Assembly: GCA_029210865.1 (NCBI GenBank)
Contig: JARGGE010000116.1
Span: forward strand, 1-7,930
From: Trueperaceae bacterium
Lineage (GTDB): Bacteria; Deinococcota; Deinococci; Deinococcales; Trueperaceae
Direction of reading: 5' to 3'
DNA: 7,930 nucleotides
The stretch's first letter is position 1. Each line of letters begins with the position of its first letter. A model generated the notes under the pieces. It saw only the letters and a program-made list of their open reading frames with translations, did no database searches and had not been told where the DNA came from. The position numbers and the translations under genes were made by a program. Positions 1 through 6,286 of this stretch are shown here, piece after piece.

Positions 1-502
1 CGAGCACGTCGAGCACCACGTCGAGCACGACCGGTCGCAGCGCCGGTACGAGCGCGGCCGGCCCGCGCGCCAGCGCGCCCGTGACGAAGCCCGCGAAGGC
101 CGCGTCGGCGCGGGCCGCCCACGCGGCGGCCTCGCGCTGGTGGAAGGCGGGCTGCACCACGCGGCGCCGACGCAGGTGGTCGGGGTCGTCGGTGGCGATG
201 AGGGCCAGCGGCCCGCCGATGGGTTCGAGGAAGCCGTAGGCGCCCGCGTTCCCGAACGCGTCGGCGGCGTCCTGCAGCACGAAGCGGAACGCCTCGGGGG
301 CGAGGAACCAGTGGAAGCGGATGGCGCCGAAGCCGAACACGAAGGCGTCGCCGTGGTCGACGCGGCAGGCGTCGAGCGCGGTGCGGACGTCGCCGCCGGC
401 GAGGTTGAGCACGCGGGCGTGCGCGCGTCCCTTGGGACCGGGGAACGCCGCGGTCGTCGGCTCCGGCTCAGCGGATGCCGTGGAGGACCTCCTCGAGCCC
501 AT
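1..502 (-). CDS. Cytochrome P450, N-terminal part (cut by left window edge)
   Basis: Haem-thiolate monooxygenase; substrate unknown. The 167 visible residues contain a proline-rich entry (FPGPKG, residues 20-25), a GDAFVFGFG strand (51-59), LAPEAFRFVLQ (67-77), and a C-helix block DPDHLRRRRVVQPAFHQR (106-123). In that block, H109 and R113 fit the WxxxR/HxxxR haem-propionate contact, and QPAFH is typical of bacterial class E P450s. The oxygen-binding I-helix and the haem cysteine lie beyond position 1, so integrity cannot be judged. The only usable start I see is ATG at 502, inside the last codons of the upstream Crp-family gene. The next in-frame GTG would remove the PGPKG motif. No Shine-Dalgarno sequence precedes 502, although GAGGAGG lies just downstream of it, so the start is uncertain. 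Translation is probably coupled to the regulator gene. In Thermus and Deinococcus, P450s hydroxylate carotenoids; whether this one does is inference. Confidence 0.85.
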   Translation of the reverse strand, partial: MGSRRSSTASAEPEPTTAAFPGPKGRAHARVLNLAGGDVRTALDACRVDHGDAFVFGFGAIRFHWFLAPEAFRFVLQDAADAFGNAGAYGFLEPIGGPLALIATDDPDHLRRRRVVQPAFHQREAAAWAARADAAFAGFVTGALARGPAALVPALRPVVLDVVLDVL

Positions 503-1175
503 CGGGGTCGACGATGAAGACCTCCTTCGGGCGCGTCTCGATGACCCCTTCGGCCTCCAGCGCCTTGAGGGCGCGCGTCACGGTCTCGCGCGACGTCCCG
601 GCCAGGTTGGCGAGGTCCTGATGGGTGAGGCGCACGAGGGCGCGCCCCTCCTCGAGCTCGATGACGCCGGCCCGGTAGAGCCGCAGCAGCACGTACGCGA
701 CGCGGCCTTGGGCGTCCTTGTACGAGAGCACCTGGGCCTCGTCGTCCATACCCCGCAGGCGCTCGGCGAGCGTGGTCGTGAGGTTGAGGCTGATGGTCGG
801 GTACTCGGCCAACAGCCGCTGGAAGTCGTCGCCGAACAGCAGGTACGCGGTGACCGGCGCGAGGGTGATCGCGGTGGCGCTGCGGCGCGCTTCGCCGAGC
901 AGCGCCATCTCGCCGAAGAACTCGGGGGGCTGCAGCAGCGCCAGGGTCTTCTCGTGGCCGCCGAGGTCGACCTTCGAGAGCTTCACGAGGCCCTCGGAGA
1001 GCACGTACAGCGCGTCGCCGGCGTCGCCCTCCTGGAACAGGACCGTGTCGGTGGGGAAGCGACGCGGGCGGACGACCCCGGCGACGATCTCCAGCGCTCG
1101 CCGCGGCGCGCCCTGGAACAGCGGGACCGTCGCCAGGAACGCCGGGGCGTCGTCGGGGAGTCGGGGGTCGCTCAT
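468..1175 (-). CDS. Crp/Fnr-family transcriptional regulator
   Basis: Predicted cytoplasmic dimeric DNA-binding regulator of 235 residues, close to the usual Crp length. An N-terminal cyclic-nucleotide-binding-type beta barrel covers roughly residues 15-130. It contains FFGEMALLGE (86-95) followed by RRSAT (97-101), which keeps the Glu and Arg-Ser positions that contact cAMP in Crp, so cyclic nucleotide binding is plausible. A dimer helix follows. The C-terminal winged helix (183-213) has recognition helix SRETVTRALK (195-204), very close to E. coli Crp, suggesting GTGA-like half-sites. There are no cysteines, so it is not an Fnr-type iron-sulphur sensor. I chose ATG 1175 because GGAGG stands 4 bases upstream. 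A GTG at 1199 is in frame but has no such site and falls inside a hairpin. The gene is divergent from the ABC ATPase, and its 3' end overlaps the P450 start, suggesting a two-gene operon. The exact subfamily (SdrP-, LdrP- or Crp-like) cannot be settled here. Confidence 0.93.
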   Translation of the reverse strand: MSDPRLPDDAPAFLATVPLFQGAPRRALEIVAGVVRPRRFPTDTVLFQEGDAGDALYVLSEGLVKLSKVDLGGHEKTLALLQPPEFFGEMALLGEARRSATAITLAPVTAYLLFGDDFQRLLAEYPTISLNLTTTLAERLRGMDDEAQVLSYKDAQGRVAYVLLRLYRAGVIELEEGRALVRLTHQDLANLAGTSRETVTRALKALEAEGVIETRPKEVFIVDPDGLEEVLHGIR

Positions 1176-1179
1176 CGGG

Positions 1180-1184
1180 CCTCC
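1180..1184 (-). promoter_or_regulatory. Shine-Dalgarno site of the Crp-family gene
   Basis: GGAGG read on the minus strand, 4 bases before ATG 1175. It decides the start of the regulator in favour of 1175 over the upstream in-frame GTG at 1199. It is the only clear Shine-Dalgarno site I see at a gene start in this window. Confidence 0.7.
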
Positions 1185-1186
1185 GT

Positions 1187-1210
1187 CCGCCACGGGCACC
1201 CCCGTGGCGG
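1187..1210 (-). other. Perfect 10-bp hairpin in the leader of the Crp-family gene
   Basis: On the plus strand the arms are CCGCCACGGG (1187-1196) and CCCGTGGCGG (1201-1210), separated by a 4-base loop (1197-1200). All 10 base pairs match. In the minus-strand mRNA the hairpin would end 2 bases before the GGAGG ribosome-binding site. It could affect translation, transcript stability or attenuation, or serve as a DNA operator for an unknown dimeric protein. Function is inference. Confidence 0.6.
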
Positions 1211-1232
1211 GGGTCGGGGTGGGACGGGGCCC

Positions 1233-1238
1233 ATACTA
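1233..1238 (-). promoter_or_regulatory. Probable -10 of the Crp-family gene
   Basis: TAGTAT on the minus strand fits TANNNT. An overlapping alternative, TAGTTT, lies at 1238-1243. A start about 7 bases downstream (near 1226) would give a leader of about 50 bases holding the 1187-1210 hairpin and the GGAGG site. It overlaps the -10 of the divergent ABC gene. I see no clear -35. Confidence 0.45.
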
Positions 1239-1242
1239 AACT
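1237..1242 (+). promoter_or_regulatory. Probable -10 of a leaderless ABC ATPase transcript
   Basis: TAAACT (TANNNT), inside an AT-rich island in otherwise very GC-rich DNA, ends 6 bases before GTG 1249. This is the spacing expected when the transcript begins at the start codon, as is common in Deinococcota. An overlapping TACTAA (1234-1239) is an alternative. No Shine-Dalgarno site precedes the GTG, which supports leaderless initiation. Confidence 0.55.
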
Positions 1243-1248
1243 ACGACC

Positions 1249-1932
1249 GTGCCCACCGTGCTCGGTACCCACGGCCTCACGCGCCGCTTCGACACCCCCG
1301 CGGGACCGCTGCTCGTCCTCGCCGGGCTCGACCTCGAGGTCGCCGCCGGCGAGGTGGTGGCGATCACCGGTCCCTCCGGGTCGGGGAAGAGCACGCTGCT
1401 GCACCTGCTCGCCGGCCTCGACCGCCCCAGCGCCGGTGAGGTCTGGTGGGGCGACCTGGCGGTCCACGCCCTGAGCGCCGAACGGGTGGCTCGCGCCCGG
1501 GCCGGCCGCGTCGGCCTCGTCTTCCAGCACCACCACCTGCTCGCCGACCTGAGCGCCCACGAGAACGTGACGCTGCCCGGTCGGGTGGCCGGGCGCGTCG
1601 ACGCGCGCCGCGGCGACGCGCTGCTCGAGGCGGTCGGTCTGACCGCGCGTCGCGACGCCCGACCGCGCACGCTGTCGGGGGGCGAGCGCCTGCGGGTCGC
1701 CGTCGCCCGCGCGCTCTACGCGCGGCCGGCGGTGGTGCTCGCGGACGAGCCCACCGGCAGCCTCGACCGGGCCTCCGCCGACGCGGTCGTCGACGCGCTC
1801 CTCGCGGCCGTGGCGGCCGATGGCGCGGCGCTCGTCCTGGTGACGCACGACGCCCGCGTCGCCGCGCGAGCCGACCGGCGCGCCCGCCTCGACGGCGGAC
1901 GGCTCGTGCCTGAGCCCTCCGTCGACGCCTGA
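1249..1932 (+). CDS. ABC transporter ATP-binding protein, LolD/MacB type
   Basis: Cytoplasmic ATPase subunit, 227 residues, a complete single nucleotide-binding domain. Motifs in order: Walker A GPSGSGKST (41-49), Q-loop VFQHHHLL (91-98, Q93), signature LSGGE (142-146), Walker B VVLADEPTG (162-170, catalytic E167), D-loop SLDR (171-174) and H-loop H200. The Q-loop region resembles LolD, where FHHLL and an ENV motif follow, and LSGGER with LADEPTGSLD is typical of the LolD/MacB/FtsE group. Members extract lipoproteins, drive mechanotransmission or export small molecules, always with a membrane partner. No permease is encoded in the window: the gene stands alone between a divergent regulator and a convergent membrane gene. 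Start GTG 1249 is the first possible one and matches the leaderless promoter. Family assignment is strong; the lipoprotein role is only a resemblance. Confidence 0.92.
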   Translation: MPTVLGTHGLTRRFDTPAGPLLVLAGLDLEVAAGEVVAITGPSGSGKSTLLHLLAGLDRPSAGEVWWGDLAVHALSAERVARARAGRVGLVFQHHHLLADLSAHENVTLPGRVAGRVDARRGDALLEAVGLTARRDARPRTLSGGERLRVAVARALYARPAVVLADEPTGSLDRASADAVVDALLAAVAADGAALVLVTHDARVAARADRRARLDGGRLVPEPSVDA

Positions 1933-1956
1933 CAGTGATGATGGGCGCGGCGGCCC

Positions 1957-2580
1957 TCAGCGTCGCTCGCGCGCCTCGGGGGCCTCGGTCGGTTCGGTCG
2001 GGTCGGGGGCCTCCAAGGGGGGGGCCCAGCGGACGAGCCAGTGCCGGAAGCGCGGCCGCAGCTTCTGGAAGACGACGATGCCCGCGACCAGCCCCACCAG
2101 CGCCATCAGCATCACGGTGTCGGACACGAACACGAGCTCGCCGAACCAGGCGCTCGCGACCAGCCACGGCAGGCGCGCGATCATCGCGGTCAGCCACAAT
2201 TGACGCAGCGGCAGCGTCGACAGGCCCGCCGCCACGACCGCGAAGTCGACGTTCAGGACGAAGAAGATGACGCCCCACAGGAAGAGCGAGCGGATGCCCA
2301 CCAGCGCCTCCCACTCCGCCCAGGCCTTGGGGCTGACGAGGCGCAGGATGAGCGGGCGACCGATCCGCCGCGAGAGGTTGAGCGCGACGAAGGCGCCGAG
2401 CGCGAGCCCGATGATCCCGTAGAGGATCGCCGGCACGACGCCGAAGGCCGCGCCCCCCAGGGCGCCCACCAGCGGCGTGGGGATGAAGGGCAGCAGCGCC
2501 GTGAGGACGAACGACAGCACGTAGTAGATCGGCGCCAGCCAGCCGGCATCGTTGATGAAGTTCGAGAGGGCCTCGGTCAT
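1957..2580 (-). CDS. VTT-domain (TVP38/TMEM64, DedA-superfamily) membrane protein
   Basis: Integral inner-membrane protein, 207 residues. Hydrophobic segments lie at about 17-31, 36-68, 98-120, 127-147 and 153-171. Family features include a re-entrant-like stretch PFIPTPLVGALGGAAFG (31-47), then glycines and small residues ending in LNLSRRIGRP (67-76), the conserved aromatic/Leu-xx-Ser-Arg region. Then comes GLSTLPLRQLWLTAMIARLP (119-138), which fits the second VTT signature. Relatives act as lipid scramblases or flippases and as proton-coupled transporters that maintain membrane integrity; the substrate here is unknown. The tail (189-207) is hydrophilic, with repeated Pro, Thr and Glu, probably cytoplasmic. 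ATG 2580 has no Shine-Dalgarno site but lies close to a minus-strand -10, so a near-leaderless mRNA is likely. It converges on the ABC ATPase with 24 bases between stops and no visible terminator hairpin. Confidence 0.85.
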   Translation of the reverse strand: MTEALSNFINDAGWLAPIYYVLSFVLTALLPFIPTPLVGALGGAAFGVVPAILYGIIGLALGAFVALNLSRRIGRPLILRLVSPKAWAEWEALVGIRSLFLWGVIFFVLNVDFAVVAAGLSTLPLRQLWLTAMIARLPWLVASAWFGELVFVSDTVMLMALVGLVAGIVVFQKLRPRFRHWLVRWAPPLEAPDPTEPTEAPEARERR

Positions 2581-2592
2581 CGGCTCGGAGGC

Positions 2593-2598
2593 ATACTA
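2593..2598 (-). promoter_or_regulatory. Probable -10 of the VTT membrane protein gene
   Basis: TAGTAT on the minus strand, ending 12 bases before ATG 2580. Initiation about 7 bases downstream would leave a leader of only about 5 bases. It is the reverse complement of the plus-strand ATACTA and so overlaps the divergent manA promoter. The same TAGTATG element precedes the Crp-family gene. Confidence 0.45.
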
Positions 2599-2602
2599 CG
2601 CT
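2597..2602 (+). promoter_or_regulatory. Probable -10 of manA
   Basis: TACGCT (TANNNT), ending 6 bases before ATG 2609. This is the same geometry as at the ABC gene, including the shared CATACTA at 2592-2598. Predicted initiation at or near 2609 puts an out-of-frame ATG at the transcript end and the in-frame manA ATG (2620) 11 bases in. Confidence 0.45.
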
Positions 2603-2608
2603 GCGGTC

Positions 2609-2701
2609 ATGGACCTTCGATGGGACCGGCCAGGCCGCTCGCTCACGCCCCGTTCATCGACCCCGACCTCGCGTCCGCCGAGCTCGCCGGTGCGCGCGTG
2701 A
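2609..2701 (+). CDS. Possible 30-residue leader ORF upstream of manA
   Basis: ATG 2609 stands where the predicted transcript would start, so it could be read as a leaderless ORF. It ends in TGA at 2699-2701, overlapping an in-frame manA GTG (2698-2700) as GTGA, the arrangement of translationally coupled genes. Against it, the peptide is rich in Arg, Pro and Ser. Its GC bias is higher at the second codon position than the first, as expected of a wrong frame, while the alternative frame from ATG 2620 looks properly coding. I list it as a candidate only. It may instead be just the short 5' end of the manA mRNA. Confidence 0.2.
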   Translation: MDLRWDRPGRSLTPRSSTPTSRPPSSPVRA

Positions 2702-3696
2702 GCGCGTCCGTGCCCCCGCTGCGCGTGCGGCCCTCGCTGCGGCGGCGGCCGTGGGGTGGGGACCGCCTGGTCGCCTACTGGCCGACGGGCGAGGCCACCC
2801 TCGAGCCAGGCACCGACCCGGTGGGGGAGGCCTGGCTCGCCGGTCCCGACGCGATCGTCGCGACCGGTCCGGCGGCCGGGACGGCGCTGTCGGCGCTCGC
2901 GCGGGAGCTGGGGGCGGACTTCGTCGGGGCGGTGCCCTTCGCGACGTACGGCGCGCGGATGCCGCTGCTCGTCAAGCTGCTCGACGCGGCGGAGCCGCTG
3001 TCGGTGCAGGTGCACCCCGACGACGCGTACGCGCTGCGGGAGGAGGCGGCGAGCGGCCACCTCGGGAAGACCGAGGCGTGGTGGGTGCTCGAGGCCGCGC
3101 CCGACGCCCACGTCTGGTGGGGCTTCGCCCGCCCCGTCGCGCGCGACGAGCTGGAGCGGGCGCTCGCGGCCGGCATCGTGCTGCCCTTGCTGCGGCGCTT
3201 GCCGGCGTGCGCAGGGGACGTGGTCGTGAACCCCGCCGGCACCGTCCACGCGCTGGGGGGCGGGCTGATCGTCTACGAGGTGCAGCAGGCGTCCGACCTC
3301 ACCTACCGGATGGACGACCACGGCCGCGTGGGCGCCGACGGTCGGCCGCGGCCGCTGCACGCCGCGCGCGCGCTCGACGTCGCGCGGCGCGATCCGGGCG
3401 CGGCTCCGGCGCCCGAACCGCAGCCGACCGGACCCGGTCGTACGGAGCTCGCGCGCACGCCGGCCTTCGTGCTCGAGCGGCTCGACGGCGGCGACGGGAC
3501 CGCGTGGCACGTCGGCACCGGCTCGCTGGAGGTCCTCACCCACGTCGGCGGGGGTCCGCTCGAGGTGCGCGGCGACTTCGGGGCCGCGCCGTTGCCCGTG
3601 CGCTCCACCCTGGTGCTGAGCGCGGGCACCGGCCCGGTGGAGGTCCGCGGCACGGGCGTCGCGGCGCGGGCCTGGTGCCCCGGCGCGCGCCCTTGA
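2620..3696 (+). CDS. manA: Mannose-6-phosphate isomerase, type I (class I PMI, cupin)
   Basis: Interconverts mannose 6-phosphate and fructose 6-phosphate, feeding GDP-mannose and other sugar nucleotide synthesis or mannose catabolism; cytoplasmic and zinc-dependent. With start 2620 the protein has 358 residues. Family blocks: RRPWGGDRL (42-50), LSVQVHPDD (127-135, zinc ligands Q130 and H132), GKTEAWW (149-155, ligand E152), NPAGTVHALGGG (204-215, ligand H210), and VQQASDLTYRMDDHGR (221-236, catalytic-type R230). The length and the short second cupin half (about 275-355) fit the short Bacillus-like form rather than the longer enteric one. GTG 2698 would remove 26 residues and give an N-terminus typical of the family (332 residues). 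I keep 2620 because the extra stretch has coding-like base use, but the choice is unsure. No Shine-Dalgarno site precedes either. The gene stands alone, converging on lon with 37 bases between stops. Confidence 0.93.
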   Translation: MGPARPLAHAPFIDPDLASAELAGARVSASVPPLRVRPSLRRRPWGGDRLVAYWPTGEATLEPGTDPVGEAWLAGPDAIVATGPAAGTALSALARELGADFVGAVPFATYGARMPLLVKLLDAAEPLSVQVHPDDAYALREEAASGHLGKTEAWWVLEAAPDAHVWWGFARPVARDELERALAAGIVLPLLRRLPACAGDVVVNPAGTVHALGGGLIVYEVQQASDLTYRMDDHGRVGADGRPRPLHAARALDVARRDPGAAPAPEPQPTGPGRTELARTPAFVLERLDGGDGTAWHVGTGSLEVLTHVGGGPLEVRGDFGAAPLPVRSTLVLSAGTGPVEVRGTGVAARAWCPGARP

Positions 3697-3717
3697 AGCG
3701 CGCGGGGGCACCAGGCC
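3669..3717. terminator. Long inverted repeat between convergent manA and lon, likely bidirectional terminator
   Basis: The left outer arm 3669-3681 (GGCCTGGTGCCCC) is the perfect complement of 3705-3717 (GGGGCACCAGGCC). The inner arm 3684-3690 (CGCGCGC) pairs with 3698-3704 (GCGCGCG). That makes 20 base pairs, a 2-base bulge (3682-3683) and a 7-base loop. The left arm encodes the last residues of ManA, and the manA stop codon lies in the loop. On the minus strand the repeat begins 16 bases after the lon stop. No T-run follows on either strand, so it is not a textbook intrinsic terminator. It may stop polymerase without one, or protect 3' ends. Confidence 0.6.
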
Positions 3718-3733
3718 AGGGCCCGGCGGAGCC

Positions 3734-6136
<2,403 letters not shown>

Positions 6137-6167
6137 GGCGCCATCAGACACCGCGCGGCCGCGCCGC

Positions 6168-6173
6168 ACGGTA
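6168..6173 (-). promoter_or_regulatory. Candidate -10 of lon
   Basis: TACCGT on the minus strand fits TANNNT and would start transcription near 6161, giving a leader of about 25 bases to ATG 6136. It overlaps the end of the palindrome at 6171-6184, as an operator-controlled promoter would. No convincing -35 is visible, and I see no HspR-type (CTTGAG/CTCAAG) or CIRCE element in the gap. Confidence 0.3.
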
Positions 6174-6184
6174 AGCCGGCTGAC
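6171..6184. promoter_or_regulatory. 14-bp palindrome, lon-proximal operator candidate
   Basis: GTAAGCCGGCTGAC is a palindrome at 6 of 7 pairs. Its TTAC end (minus strand) is part of the candidate lon -10. It agrees at 12 of 14 positions with the reverse complement of the site at 6221-6234, whose centre is exactly 50 bp away. This looks like a pair of binding sites for a dimeric regulator; the regulator is unknown. Confidence 0.45.
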
Positions 6185-6220
6185 GACGGCGGGGCACGAG
6201 CAGCCTCCAGGACACGCTTC

Positions 6221-6234
6221 GTTAGCTGGCTTAC
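6221..6234. promoter_or_regulatory. 14-bp palindrome, lon-distal operator candidate
   Basis: GTTAGCTGGCTTAC, reverse complement GTAAGCCAGCTAAC, is palindromic at 5 of 7 pairs. It differs from the proximal site in only two positions, both G/A changes. It lies in the gap between the nuclease gene and lon, where such AT-containing sequence stands out. Confidence 0.45.
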
Positions 6235-6236
6235 AT

Positions 6237-6281
6237 GCGCCGACGGGATCGCTGCGCCGGTGGATGCGTCGCCGTCGGCGC
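6237..6281 (-). terminator. Inverted repeat just after the nuclease gene, possible terminator
   Basis: GCGCCGACGG (6237-6246) and CCGTCGGCGC (6272-6281) are perfect complements over 10 bp, with 25 bases between. On the minus strand the first arm begins 5 bases after the nuclease stop codon. No T-run follows and the loop is long, so it is a weak terminator candidate. It would separate the nuclease transcript from lon. Confidence 0.35.
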
Positions 6282-6286
6282 GGGCG

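Noticed and set aside
1..30. Apparent tandem repeat of CGTCGAGCAC
   Set aside because: It encodes the Val/Leu/Asp-rich end of the visible P450 fragment with ordinary codon bias; there is no repeat array.
1187..1210. Palindrome as a Crp-type operator for autoregulation
   Set aside because: Crp-type sites read GTG in the left arm and CAC in the right; here the order is reversed, so it does not fit the recognition helix. It is kept as a hairpin of unknown role.
140..1439. Plus-strand open frames over the P450 and Crp-family genes
   Set aside because: They are mirror frames of the two minus-strand genes. They show no motifs, whereas the minus strand gives clear P450 and Crp signatures.
2041..2619. 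Long plus-strand open frame running into manA from the left (551 codons in all)
   Set aside because: It is the antisense of the VTT membrane gene; its left part is charged, Arg/Glu-rich shadow sequence with no family features. Only the part from about 2620 or 2698 is manA.
6137..6286. Heat-shock operators (HspR or CIRCE type) upstream of lon
   Set aside because: I looked for CTTGAG/CTCAAG and TTAGCACTC/GAGTGCTAA pairs and found none; only the unrelated 14-bp palindromes are present.
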